A stretch of DNA of 64,000 nucleotides from assembly GCA_949152475.1 (NCBI GenBank), contig OX424566.1, positions 10,687,177 through 10,751,176 of the forward strand. The letters are read 5' to 3'. The number at the start of each line of letters is the position of its first letter. Position 1 is the first letter of the stretch. The DNA is from Terebella lapidaria (lineage: Eukaryota > Annelida > Polychaeta > Terebellida > Terebellidae). The notes beneath the pieces were generated by a model, which had not been told where the DNA came from, searched no databases, and worked only from the letters and a program-made list of their open reading frames with translations. Position numbers and translations under genes: made by a program. Shown in pieces: positions 33,387 to 46,738 of the stretch.

Positions 33387-36300
33387 GAGTACATTTGTTG
33401 TCAGTGTGAGTACGCATGTTGTCAGTGTGAGTACGCACGCAGTCAGTGTGAGTACGCATGTTGTCAGTGTGAGTACGCATGTTGTCAGTGTGAGTACGCG
33501 TGTTGTCAGTGTGAGTACGCATGTTGTCAGTGTTAGTACGTATGTTGTCGGTGTGAGTGCGCATGTTGTCAGTGTGAGTACGCATGTTGTCAGTGTGAGT
33601 ACGCACGCAGTCAGTGTGAGTACGCATGTTGTCAGTGTGAGTAAGCATGTTGTCAGTGTGAGTACGCATGTTGTCGGTGTGAGTAAGCATGTTGTCAGTG
33701 TGAGTACGCATGTTGTCAGTGTGAGTACGCATGTTGTCAGTGTGAGTACGCACGCAGTCAGTGTGAGTACGCATGTTGTCAGTGTGAGTAAGCATGTTGT
33801 CAGTGTGAGTACGCATGTTGTCAGTGTGAGTACGCATGTTGTCGGTGTGAGTACGCATGTTGTCAGTGTGAGTATGCATGTTGTCAGTGTGAGTACGCAT
33901 GTTGTCAGTGTGAGTACGCATGTTGTCAGTGTGAGTACGCACCCAGTCAGTGTTAGTACACGTGTTGTCAGTGTGAGTACGCACCCAGTCAGTGTTAGTA
34001 CATGTATTGTCAGTGTGAGTATGCAACCAGTCAGTGTTAGTACGCGTGTTGTCACTGTGAGTACGCATGTTGTCAGTGTGAGTACGCATGTTGTCAGTGG
34101 AGTACGCACCCAGTCAGTGTTAGTACGTACACATGTTGTCAGTGTGAGTATGCATGTTGTCGGTGTGAGTACGCACACAGTCAGTGTGAGTATGTATGTT
34201 GTCAGTGTGAGTACGCATGTTGTCAGTGTTAGTACACGTGTTGTCAGTGTGAGCATGCACACAGTCAGTGTGAGTATGCATGTTGTCAGTGTAAGTACGC
34301 ATGTTGTCAGTGTGAGTACGCATGTTATCAGTGTGAGTACGCATGTTGTCGGTGTGAGTACACATGTTGTCAGTGTGAGTATGCGTGTTGTCAGTGTAAG
34401 TACGCATGTTGTCAGTGTGAGTACGCATGTTGTCAGTGTGAGTACGCATGTTGTCGGTGTGAGTACACATGTTGTCAGTGTGAGTATGCATGTTGTCGGT
34501 GTGAGTACGCACACAGTCAGTGTATGTATGTTGTCGGTGTGAGTATGCATGTTGTCAGTGTGACTACGCATGTTGGCAGTGTGAGTACGCATGTTGTCGG
34601 TGTGAGTACACATGTTGTCAGTGTGAGTATGCATGTTGTCAGTGTGAGTAAGCACCCAGTCAGTGTGAGTATGCATGTTGTCAGTGTGAGTATGCATGTT
34701 GTCGGTGTGAGTATGCACCCAGTCAGTGTGAGTATGCATGTTGTCGGTGTGAGTATGCACGGAGTCAGTGTTAGTACACGTGTTGTCAGTGTGAGTATGC
34801 ACGAAGTCAGTGTTAGTACACGTGTTGTCAGTGTGAGTACCCACCCACTTGGTGTGACTACGCATGTTGTCAGTGTGAGTATTCATGTTGTCAGTGTGAG
34901 TATGCACCCAGTCAGTGTGAGTATGCATGTTGTCGGTGTGAGTACGCACGGAGTCAGTGTTAGTACACGTGTTGTCAGTGCGAGTATGCACACAGTCAGT
35001 GTTATTATGCATGTTGTCAGTGCGAGTACGCACACACTCGGTGTGAGTATGCATGTTGTCAGTGTGAGTACGCATGTTGTCAGTGTTAGTAAGCATGTTG
35101 TCAGTGTGAGTATGCACGCAGTCAGTGTGGGTACGCATGTTGTCAGTGTGAGTACCCATTTTGTCAGTGTGAGTACACATGTTGTCAGTGTGAGTATGCA
35201 CGCAGTCAGTGTGAGTACGCATGTTGTCAGTGTCAGTACGCATGTTGTCAGTGTGAGTACGCATGTTGTCAGTGTGAGTATGCATGTTGTCAGTGTGAGT
35301 ACGCACCCAGTCAGTGTTAGTATCTGTGTTGTCAGTGTGAGTACGCACCCAGTCAGTGTTAGTACATGTGTTGTCAGTGTGAGTATGCAACCAGTCAGTG
35401 TTAGTACGCGTGTTGTCAGTGTGAGTACGCATGTTGTCAGTGTGAGTATGCATGTTGTCAGTGTGAGTACGCATGTTGTCAGTGGAGTACGCACCCAGTC
35501 AGTGTTAGTACACGTGTTGTCAGTGTGAGCATGCACACAGTCAGTGTGAGTATGCGTGTTGTCAGTGTGAGTATGCACGCAGTCAGTGTTAATATGCGTG
35601 TTGTCAGTGTAAGTACGCATGTTGTCAGTGTGAGTATGCGTGTTGTCAGTGTGAGTATGCATGTTGTCAGTGTCAGTATGCATGTTGTCAGTGTGAGTAC
35701 ACATGTTGTCATTGTGAGTATGCATGTTGTCAGTGTGAGTATGCACACAGTCAGTGTGAGTACGCATGTTGTCAGTGTGAGTACACATGTTGTCAGTGTG
35801 AGCACGCACACACTCAGTGTGAGTATGCGTGTTGTCAGTGTAAGTACGCATGTTGTCAGTGTGAGTACACGTGTTGTCAGTGTGAGTATGCATGTTGTCA
35901 GTGTGAGTACGCACACAGTCAGTGTGAGTACGCATGTTGTCAGTGTGAGTACGCATGTTGTCAGTGTTAGTACACGTATTGTCAGTGTGAGTATGCATGT
36001 TGTCAGTGTGAGTATGCACACAGTCAGTGTGAGTATGCATGTTGTCAGTGTGAGTACGCACACAGTCAGTGTGAGTACGCATGTTGTCAGTGTGAGTACG
36101 CACACAGTCGGTGTGAGTATGCTTGTTGTCAGGGTGAGTACACACACAGAGTGTGAGTACGCATGCACTCAGTATTAATACGCATTTTGTCAGTGTGAGT
36201 ACGCACGTAGTCAGTGTGAGTACGCACGTTGTCAGTGTGAGTATGGACATAGTCAGTGTGAGTACGCATGCACTCAGTGTTAATACGCATGTTGTCAGTG

Positions 36301-39139
36301 TGAGTAAGCATGCAGTCAGTGTTAGTACCCAAGTTGTCAGTGTGAGTACGCACGCAATCAGTGTTGGTACGTATGTTGTCAGTGTGAGTGTGCATGCAGT
36401 CAGTGTGAATGTGCAAGTTGTCAGTGAGAGTACACACCCAGTCAGTGTTAGTATGCACGCAGTCAGTATGAGTACACGTGTTGTCAATGTGAGTACGCAT
36501 GTTGTCAGTGTGAGTACGCGTGTTGCCAGTGTGAGTATGCCTGTTATCAGTGTGAGAACGCATGTTGTCAGTGTGAGTACGCCTGTTGTCAATGTGAGTA
36601 CGCTTGTTGTCAGTGCGAGTACACACACAGTCATTATTAGTATGCAAGCCATGCTGTCAATGCAAGTTCGCATCCAATCAGTGTGAGTATGCATGTTGTC
36701 AGTGCCAGTACGCACCCAGTCAGTGTGAGTATGCACCCAGACAGTGTGAGTATGCACCCAGTCAGTGTGAGTATGCGTGTTGTCAGTGTGAGTATGCGTG
36801 TTTGCAGTGCGAGTATGCACCCAGTCAGTGTTAGTACACGTGTTGTCAGTGCGAGTATGCACGCAGTCAGTGTGAGTACGCGAGTTGTCAGTGTGAGTAT
36901 GCACCCAGTCAGTGTTCGTGTGGGTGTTGTCAGTGCGAGTACGCACCCAGTCAGTGTTAGTACTTGTGTTGTCAGTGCAAGTATGCACACAGTCAGTGTG
37001 AGTATACATGCAGTCAGTGTGAGTATGCATGCAGTCAGTGTGAGTGTGCATGTTGTCAGTGCGAGTATGCTTGCAGTCAGTGTTAGCACACGTGTTGTCA
37101 GTGCGAGTACGCACCCAGTCAGTGTTAGTACACGTGTTGTCAGTGCGAGTATGCACGCAGTCAGTGTTAGTACACGTGTTGTCAGTGCGAGTATGCACAC
37201 AGTCAGTGTTAGTACACGTGTTGTCAGTGCGAGTACGCACCCAGTCAGTGTGAGTATACATGTTGTCAGTGTAAGTATGCACCCAGTCAGTGTGAGTATA
37301 CATGTTGTCAATGCGAATATGCACACAGTCAGTGTGAGTATGCATGTTGTCAGTGCAAGTATGCACCCAGTCAGTGTGAGTATGCATGTTGTCAATGCAA
37401 ATACCCACACAGTCAGTGTGAGTACGCGTGTTGTCAGTGCGAGTATGCACCCAGTCAGTGTGAGTACACATGTTGTCAGTGTGAGTACACATGTTGTCAG
37501 TGTGAGTACACATGTTGTCAGTGTGAGTACGCATGTTGTCAGTGTGAGTACGCACGTAGTCAGTGTTAGTATGCATATTGTCAGTGTGAGTACACATGTT
37601 GTCAGTGTGAGTACGCACGCAGTCAGTGTGAGTATGCACGCAGTCAGTGTGAGTATGCACGCAGTCAGTGTGAGTACGCATGCAGTCAGTGTTAGTATGC
37701 ACGCAGTCAGTGTGAGTACGCACGCAGTCAGTGTGAGTACGCATGTTGTCGGTGTGAGTACGCATGTTGTCAGTGTGAGTACGCATGCTGTCGGTGTGAA
37801 TATGCATGTTGTCAGTGTGAGTACACATGCAGTCAGTGTGAGTACGCACACAGTCAGTGTGAGTACGCACGGAGTCAGTGTGAGTACGCATGTTGTCAGT
37901 GTGAGTATGCACGCAGTCAGTGTGAGCACGCACGCAGTCAGCGTGAGTACGCATGTTGTCAGTGTGAGTACACACACAGTCAGTGTGAGTACGCACGGAG
38001 TCAGTGTGAGTACGCATGTTGTCAGTGTGAGTATGCACGCAGTCAGTGTGAGTATGCACGCAGTCAGTGTGAGTATGCACGTAGTCAGTGTGAGTACACA
38101 TGTTGTCAGTGTGAGTACGTGTGTTGTCAGTGTGAGTATGCATATTTTCAGTGTGAGTACGCATGCAGTCAGTGTGAGTATGCACGCAGTCAGTGTGAGT
38201 ACGCATGCAGTCAGTGTTAGTATGCACGCAGTCAGTGTGAGTACGCACGCAGTCAGTGTGAGTACGCATGTTGTCGGTGTGAGTACGCATGTTGTCAGTG
38301 TGAGTACGCATGCTGTCGGTGTGAGTACGCGTGTTGTCAGTGTGAGTACACACGCAGTCAGTGTGATTACGCACACAGTCAGTGTGAGTACGCACGGAGT
38401 CAGTGTGAGTACGCATGTTGTCAGTGTGAGTATGCACGCAGTCAGTGTGAGCACGCACGCAGTCAGTGTGAGTACGCATGTTGTCAGTGTGAGTACACAC
38501 GCAGTCAGTGTGAGTATGCACGGAGTCAGTGTGAGTACGCATGTTGTCAGTGTGAGTATGCATGCAGTCAGTGTGAGTATGCACGTAGTCAGTGTGAGTA
38601 CGCGTGTTGTCAGTGCAAGTATGCACCCAGTCAGTGTGAGTACACATGTTGTCAGTGTGAGTACGTGTGTTGTCAGTGTGAGTACGCATATTTTCATTGT
38701 GAGTATGCACGCAGTCAGTGTGAGTACACATGTTGTCAGTGTGAGTACGCACCCAGTCAGTGTGAGTAAGTGTGTTGTCAGTGTGATTACACATGTTGTC
38801 AGTGCGAGTACACACGCAGTCAGTGTGAGTACACATATTGTCAGTGCGAGTATGCACGCAGTCAGTGTGAGTACGCACACAGTCAGTGTGAGTATGCATG
38901 TTGTCAGTGTGAGTACGCACCCAGTCAGTGTTAGTACGTGTGTTGTCAGTGCGAGTACGCACCCAGTCAGTGTGAGTATGCATGTTGTCAGTGTGAGTAT
39001 GCACGCAGTCAGTGTGAGTATGCGTGTTGTCAGTGTGAGTAGGCAAGCAGTCAGTGTGAGTATGGGTGTTGTCAGTGTGAGTACGGACCCAGTCAGTGTG
39101 AGTATGCACCCAGTCATTGTTAGTATGCGTGTTGTCGGT
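33387..39139. repeat. 21-bp minisatellite, block 4
   Basis: Longest block. Its left part resembles block 3 after the element; towards the right, units become more varied, with more GCACGCAGTCA and TGCGAGT forms. A local repeat of about 550 bp appears at about 37600-38160 and 38150-38700. The array ends at 39139 in unique sequence. Confidence 0.93.
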
Positions 39140-39880
39140 TGTGATTGATTCTGAGCTCTCCCCTGGCTCTCAATGGGTGATTTTCATCCCCCACAAGCAT
39201 GCAATTATCTTGTCATGTAGGTATTTATGTATATGTATCTCAAAACTATACAACATGTCACTGTACATACAAGTTTTCATCTCACATAACATAATTAAAG
39301 GATAATGACACTCAATTGTCACCACACACGTGTGCTAGATCGACACACTCCAGTCGACGCTGAGACATTCATTCCAATATCTGAAATATATATTACGATC
39401 ACTGACCTATGCATGTTATGTAATGCTGTACAGTACTGCAACTTGACGGATATCTGACTCAGGGAATTTTAGAAAAAAAATTGGGGAGGAGGAAGCAGCA
39501 CCGATCCCTCACCCACCCTCACTACCCCAATCCAGTATCCTGCGTCTGAGGCCCTTGAACCTTGAACTTGAGTCAGCAAAAAAGTATGATTCTGGTTGCA
39601 ATTCCTGGACATCGCCTTTACACAACTTCCGCTTGGGAATCCATATATTGTTGTCCATACATTTTAGTGTCAGTGTCAACACATCACGAAGCATGCAACA
39701 AACAGTTTCAAGCCGTATGATGCCAGTAAAATATATCGTTGAAACTTCCATTCATGAAATAGACGATTTTGATGTACTGGGATATTATATTTATAACCCT
39801 GCGGCTTCGTGGATTATTGCCCCCCCCCCCTCGTCAGGTACGCCAATGGACCTACATGATTGTATATAAATTATGCTGAT
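39140..39880. other. Unique DNA between minisatellite and D2
   Basis: No recognisable gene. A C run lies at 39821-39830. Open frames at 39509-39751 and 39555-39869 overlap on opposite strands and match nothing known. Confidence 0.45.
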
Positions 39881-39971
39881 TATTAACAACTGACAACAAT
39901 TTCTTTTCACTCCAATACCGGGCTCTGTCTGCATTAGATTACTAGTAACGGTATTCACACAAAAGGCCCCA

Positions 39972-40269
39972 ATACAGTGGCTGGTATATGCCATCATTTT
40001 TTATTTTTCGGAACACCTAGACAAAACAAGACCCCCCCCCCCCCCAAAATAAAAATAAAAAAATAAATGAAGAACTTGAGCAAATATTGTACATGTATGT
40101 ACGAAATTGGTAATATCTTATGTACGAAATTGGTATGGTATGTACAAAACTAATTTCTCAGTCGATCAGGCTTAGGAATGTATATTCGTATAAAAGAATT
40201 TTCATTTATTATCGCATGGCCTGGGTTGAGGGGTGTTCCGTGGAATAATGATGGTATAATATCAGCCAC
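39972..40269. mobile_element. Small inverted-repeat element with TACAGTGGCTGGTAT end (D2 copy)
   Basis: Counterpart of 19152-19400 at the same place in the duplication. The right end ATATCAGCCAC is shortened or changed. A C run and an A-rich tract lie inside. Confidence 0.5.
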
Positions 40270-41159
40270 GCTTCACAGAAAAGGTGTTCAACCATGACAG
40301 TCAAAAGGTCATTTGCTTGTGGACTGCGGTACAATGTCGATGGCCTGCGGCTTGAAAGGAATATTGCTCGTCTCGAAGATTTAGATAATATCGTCATGTC
40401 GTTTTCTAATATCTTGATTCTGTTTTCTCTTGTTGTTTGTTGGTGTTGAATGACGACACTGAATTATGTGTCTGAATGTATTGTATCATGCTATCCAAAT
40501 TCAACAACGACAGCGGGCACACGCCACGACAAGTTCCGTGCAACTTCATGTATGAGACGAATTGGCCCCAGTGGATCTATTCAGTTGATGTACAGATTAT
40601 TATGCCGAGGCCAACTTGATGTTGTGCCTGGCGCCTCTGATGACTAAACCTCAACTGTAGAATTTTGAAAACGATGCCAAGCGCAATGAAACGTTCTTTT
40701 GAATCACCTTTATTGGGTTGCGCATGTTCAGTCAAGCGTTGCAACTGATTTCAACCGGATAATTTCAAGATATGGATAAAATATGCAGGTTTTTCAGATG
40801 ACAAGTGATCTCATAGAATATGACAATCTCGTGAACTTCATTCAAATCTCACGCGGTTTGTTCATTCAATGGGAGGAAATGCACAACCTTTCAGTGGGCC
40901 AAGTCTGATCCGATCTTACGTGCTTAATGGGAAAACCAATCACAAAGAAGAACAGATCCAAACTGGCGTTTTGAAGTGGGACTATGGTCCCAAATACAGT
41001 GATCCAGGATGTGATGCTATGGCAATAAGGACAGGGTATTTATATTTGAGGAAAGTATCCATAGCCTTAGTCACATTGAACACGGTAGGGAATTACACGT
41101 AGGACTACTATCATGATTATGTGCACGAGAATTTATTTCAGCGAGATTGCATTATTTCT

Positions 41160-41440
41160 TTTTTTGTGCGCATTTTCGGCCCAAGTAGCGCAAAGTACTC
41201 TACTAATACTACTCACCTACTTAATGTATTTTATATTTAATCCGTCTGGCATTTTTAATCTTTATTGAATTTAGAAGAAATAGTAACCTGCGCTATATGG
41301 GCCGAATTGGGGCCTCTAGTTTGACTGCTCGCCAAATGAGGAAATAAATTCGGCCCAAGTACCGTACACTGCTCCTTAATACTACTCGTCCACTGAAAAC
41401 ATACCATTTAATCCGTCTCGCACCTTTTTAATCCTTATTG
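41160..41440. repeat. D2-specific insertion with an internal direct repeat
   Basis: TTCGGCCCAAGTA followed by ACTACTC and TTTAATCCGTCT recurs about 174 bp later (41175 and 41349). D1 has no matching sequence at this place. Confidence 0.5.
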
Positions 41441-42223
41441 AATATAGAGGAAGGCGCAGGATATGATACTTGGGCCATAAAGGGGAGTTCAAGGAATAAT
41501 GTCCCAATGACCTTCTTCGAGAAAGACAAAAACTCTAGTAAGACTCTTACTATTACGAAATTCAGATTCATGGTAGATCGGGAGGAACATACTACTGGTA
41601 GTGATAATGGGGGAGTATAATCAGTATGGTAACTTGATGCATACGCAACCTCAAATCAATCTTAAGAAAAATATATTTGTATGTATTACCACATACCATA
41701 CCCGACCACGCTCACTGGCATGCTGTAATGCACAGGGGCGTCGCCAGATAATATTGTAGTGTTCTCAAATTTCTGATCAACCTGGTCTGACCTGGCCTAC
41801 GAAGCGCACTAAACCCCATAACAAAACTAATCTAATTTTAACACTTACTAATAGCTATTCGGATTCAGCATTTTTTTAAATCACAAAAAATAATACACAC
41901 TTTCTCAATTTAGCATATTCCCCAAATATCTTACAAGTAGGCCTATATAGAAGCACTTTTGTAAAAAAAAAAAATACTTTTACTCAGTTTGAATGTAACT
42001 CAAGGTAAAATTATTTTCAAGTTGCCATGTTTTCTATGATAGAAAACAAAATGATGGCAAGCAAATAATGTGCTGGCTTTCACAGAACTTTGATCACGTT
42101 TAAAAAAAATATTTGTACTGGAATTATGAATCTCATGAGCTATAATGAGTATTAATGAGTCAGACGAGTCAGTTGCTTCAATTAGCTTCTATCGCTAAAT
42201 AATATGAATATAAACATGATAAT

Positions 42224-42641
42224 TATAGGTAATTGACTGGATACAGTGTTTGAACCCCGAGGTCGTGTCTGGGCCGTAGCACGCACGAGCTTGCGAGTGC
42301 GTCCGCGGCACAGACACGACCGAGGGCCTCAAACACTGTATCCAGTCAATTAACTTATTATTATATGCCGCATCATGATATGCATTACCCCTCGGGAGAG
42401 ATGTGATTACAAATGCTGACATTTTCTAGCCATTTTAGACCCTGAAAGTAAATAATTTTATGGACATTTTCATGTACTACAAAACCAAAAAACGTCATTT
42501 CACCAGCGCATGAATACGTAAACTTCAAAAGACCGTCGGTTGCTATGCGCGACGCAGGTCAATATGAAGGCGGTCAATACCGTAATATATCGGACCGATT
42601 GCACTCTGTGTAATCCATTGTAGCATTTTCGTAGGCATATA
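42224..42641. mobile_element. Fold-back insertion in D2 with a long hairpin
   Basis: D1 reads AAACATGATAATACAAAAT at the same place, so about 418 bp were inserted here, with ATAAT on both sides (42219-42223, 42642-42646). The left part is a hairpin: an arm starting TAATTGACTGGATACAGTG near 42230 is mirrored at about 42305-42354. No coding potential. Confidence 0.6.
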
Positions 42642-43847
42642 ATAATACAAAATATATCACACTCATATGATGCTTCTGGTCAACATGGCCACCATATTTT
42701 ACGTTTAACCCATATCAACGTGGTTCCTAGGGGGGTTTAATTCGGGACTGGTATGCAAAATTAGGTTTAACGTTTTTGATTGAATTTCAGAGAAGATTCT
42801 CGTCCACATTTACACCAATTTGTGACACCTAATTCAATATTCATAGTCTAGGGCCCCTAGCAACCACAGTTGCTATGAGACATATCTCGAGAATAGTTAC
42901 CTTGGCAAACAATCCTGGTAATTGAACAATGATTATATCTCATGTCAAACAGAGTACATATCAAATAAAGTACATATTATTGTCATACATGTTTTAAAAT
43001 ATACGTTATATTTACTTGTTTTACTCTTTTGATGTATATGTAACTATATCCCATACTCTATGGTGGCATTGCTCTGTCTGTTCACACATCATATGCGAGT
43101 TATTTGCGGCTTTTTAGCAGCCTACTGTCACGTTTTCCTCCAAAGATCTCATGCCCCCACTCCCAATAATTCAGGGGCGCCAATGTTCCTCCGAATAATT
43201 CGGGTACGCTTGACCCCCGTGAAATAATTACCCTGAGTAGCAAAAAATTGAAAAAGTTAGCAAAGCAAAAAGAAATCATTACAAGGATAGCGTGACATGC
43301 CTTTGTGGCAATATAGTTTATAAGTACATGTATATTGGCTCAATGCTAGTTCAATCACTGAGTGTACTAAAATAATTCATTCCCAATTTAGCAAATATTT
43401 GATACGGACATTATAATAACGTTCGCATGATAGTTCAGTTCGCCAGGATTTATCGAATACAGGATCACTCATTGACAATGGCAAATGTGTATACATGTAC
43501 CAGTATCATATTTTTAAACATCTTCCTAGAAAAAACGGGAATTTGGAATGACATACACTATTATAAAATGTATGACGTTATGTTCCATACAATGTAGTGT
43601 GATCATACTCCTATTGATGATATAAATCTGTAAATGTCCAAAGTGGCTGCATGTTTCTGCGCTAGACCTACTCGTTTTCTAATAATGTGTACAAGCGAGC
43701 ATGCTCACTAAACAATTTCAGAACAGAAGAAATAGCATTCAGCTCAAGCATTATCTTTGCTGCTATTTTGGAAATTGTCATTAGAGTTAGTGTACAGGAT
43801 GTTGTACTTATATAGTTATAAAACTACATAAAAATTACAGCAGTGCA

Positions 43848-44290
43848 AGCGAAGTGAGGGAAGACCCTGACGGAGACCCCGTTGATTAGTAACGGAGGTC
43901 TCTGACGTGCGGAGACACCCCAGTCTCCGCAAGTGACGTACACCCACACCCGCGGACGAGGGAAGTGACGTAGATCCGCAGTGACGATGAATCTATTTGG
44001 AGTTGCGGGACCTCCGCAGTGCAGAGAGAGGACTTTTTCCGTGCAGAAGACATCTGCAGGACCACAGGACCTTCGCAGAGGGGTGGACCTCCGACCGACG
44101 GCACTTCTGCAGAGGTCAACCATTGGTTTCCGCAGTGATTCACCTCCGAAGACAGAAGAGTGTGGAGCCAGGGACAGATCACCTCCGCATGGATGCAACA
44201 TGGGACGAGAACGACGCTAGATCAGTCGTTGACACTGAGCAGGGTTTTAGTCTGAACCTGGACCCGGTGTAACCTTTCTATATTGTTTAA
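43848..44290. other. G+C-rich patch of unknown nature
   Basis: Distinctly richer in G+C than its surroundings, with repeated ACCTCCGCAG / CTGCAGAGG motifs. Open frames run in several frames on both strands at once, so coding is not supported. It could be part of a dispersed repeat. Confidence 0.35.
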
Positions 44291-44626
44291 ACCGGTGACT
44301 CAGTCTAAACCTGGTCACTGTGTAATCTGTGAATATTCCAATATTTTGTGAATGATTATCTGATCGTCGTATATTGGTAGTAAAACATGTGTCTTTGAAT
44401 TTTTGTCTTCAGCACGTTTCTCTTATCAGGGAAATACTATAGAAATGCGGACGTCTCACCAATAATTGCCAATAGCGTTCGGGCACAGAGACGAGAGGTA
44501 CTACACAAGAACTACACAAAAAATAAACACAACGAGAGAAAACTAACATCATCATCTCTCTCATGACACCAACAACAACACAAAATTGATCCACCTATAA
44601 TGCAATTATGTGATATGTGCAAGCTT

Positions 44627-46738
44627 TTTAGCCCCAAGAGCCAATTTACACATTTCGTGTCAGACGTGACGTTGACATTCAACCCTCAAATCATCTGAGG
44701 TCAAGTTCAAGTTCACAATTAATTGTGTCATACACATTGTCCTATATGATCATCATACATACATAATCTCTATGAACATTTTGTCTGTTGAAGCCAATTT
44801 ACACATCTCAAGTCAGGCTTGACCTTGAGATTCAGCCTTCAAGGTCGTGGGGTCAACTTCAATGTCACCCAAAGGTATATGATCCCAGTATAAACCTAAG
44901 CTCTATCTACAAGCATTTTGTCTGTATAGGCCAATTTAAACTATTCAGGTAATCATGACCTTGACATTAAGTGTTCAAGGTCAATTTCAAGATCACCAAA
45001 GATGCACCATATCTGACTTCCTATAAGCTTATAATACAAAGCTAAGCACTATGTAAGGCGTTTTCGACTCATATGGCAATTTGTACATATCATTTTTTTC
45101 ACCTTTCATGCCCAAATATCGGCCCTCCAAGCAATTCTTCATGCATAATGACAATGACCCCAATTAACATAGTTTGAAACAAAAATAAACAAACGAAAAA
45201 ACAGCCAAGAACTGAAATTTGGGCCTTTTGGGGCCTTCTGAGCCTAGATTTTGGGGTTTTCAAGCCTAAAGTTTAACCTGAAGCCTAAGGAATAAGGGAA
45301 CTGACCGGAGAAGTGTGGATATAGTGTTTAACGGCAACTTTCTTTTTCGTTTTTACCAAAATTTCTGTTCCAACCTTTCAAGGTCACTGGAGGTCAAATT
45401 CAAGGTCACCAGTGAAATTAAATATGACTTTCTGTTTGAATGTGCCAACATTTAAGCTCTTCAGTGTGTGCTACGAGTTCATTTTTGGAGCTTTTTTGGT
45501 GTGTTCTATTAGTCATCAAAAGATGCGCCATGTATGACTCTCTTTATGCTTTTAATACAAAGCTAAGCATTATGAACAAGCGTTCTCGCCTCATTTGGCA
45601 ATTTGTGCATGTCAGTTTTTTCACCTTTCATGCCCACATATCGGCCCCCCAAGCAATTCTTCATGCATAATGACAATGACCCCTATTAACATAGTTCGAA
45701 ACAAGAATAAACGAACGAAAAACAACCAAGAAATGAAATTTGGGCCTTTTGGGGCCTTCTGAGCCTAGATTTTGGGGTTTTCAAGCCTGAAGTTTAGTCT
45801 GAAGCCTAAGAAATAAGGAAACTTACCGGAGGAACGTAGGTATAGTGTTTAACGGCAACTGTTTTTCTTTACCAAAATTTCTGTTTCAACCTTTCAAGGT
45901 CACTGGAGGTCAAATTCTAGGTCACCAGTGAAATCAGTAAACACAGCTCTTTGGTGTGTTCTATGAGTTCATTTTTGATGCTCTTTGGTGTGTTCTATTA
46001 GTCATTAAAGATGCGCCATATATGACTCTCTATATGCTTTTAATAAAAAGCTAAGCATTATGAACAAGCGTTTTCCCCTCATTTGGCAATTTGTGCATGT
46101 CAGTTTTTTCACCTTTCATGTCCACATATTGGGCCTTCCCAGCAATTCTGAAAGGCCTAATGACAATGACCCAAAATTAACATAGTTCGAAACAAAAATA
46201 TCAAAACTGATCAATGGTTTTCTTTAAAAAAAAGACAGAAAAAAAATGAAATTTGGACCTTGCTGGGCCTTCTGAGCCTAGATTTGGGGTTTTTCGCGCA
46301 AATCAAAACTTTCCATCTTTATACATCATATCAAGGTCCCAAATTAGCATGATTAGGAATGGAAATCTCAAAACGGATCAGAGAGCTTTCGAGAAAACAG
46401 CCAAAAACTGAATTTCGTGCCTTTGGAGCCTAGATTATTTTTTTGACTCATGGCATCCCATCTTTATAAACAATGTCAAACATCCCAACTAGCAAATTTT
46501 GAAACAAAAATTTTAAACTGATCTGACAGTTCTTGAGCACATGATCGTCAAAGTCCAAAAATGGCTAACATTTTGAAAAAAATGCGAGAATGATGAAGCT
46601 AAAAATACATCCCTCTCAAAATATTTCTCGCAATAAAATTCAGAAAGATTTCACTATAAACTCTGACAACGCCAGACGACGGATGCAATGCCATGCCACG
46701 ACAACAGATTTTCGGACCAAAGGTCCAAGAATCTAAAA
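44627..46738. mobile_element. TCAAGGTCA-array element, copy A
   Basis: Begins TTTTTAGCCCCAAGAGCC, has TCAAGGTCA units, two long internal repeats (about 45010-45420 and 45520-45960, sharing TTTCATGCCCACATATCG), and ends in GGACCAAAGGTCC followed by TCTAAAAA. It is non-coding. Confidence 0.55.

Larger units (their letters stand above)
39880..43820. repeat. Duplicated segment D2 (right of the minisatellite)
   Basis: Collinear with D1 (19052-21770). It is longer because of insertions absent from D1: about 41160-41440, 42224-42641 and about 43330-43700. It serves as an insertion-site comparison for those sequences. Confidence 0.75.

Noticed and set aside
21851-39139. CRISPR-like array
   Set aside because: Units are contiguous with no unique spacers, and the setting is eukaryotic.
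21758-39148. Very long open reading frames (up to 1,408 codons) in the minisatellite on both strands
   Set aside because: They follow from a 21 bp unit with no stop in four frames. Several frames are open at once, the heptads carry no domain, and no start or splice context stands out.
19052-43820. D1 and D2 as the two long terminal repeats of one large element
   Set aside because: They are too long and too diverged, lack matching terminal dinucleotides and flanking duplications, and the DNA between them is only satellite and hAT-like copies.
43824-44272. Overlapping open frames in the G+C-rich patch
   Set aside because: Frames are open on both strands at once because of composition; none contains a known domain.
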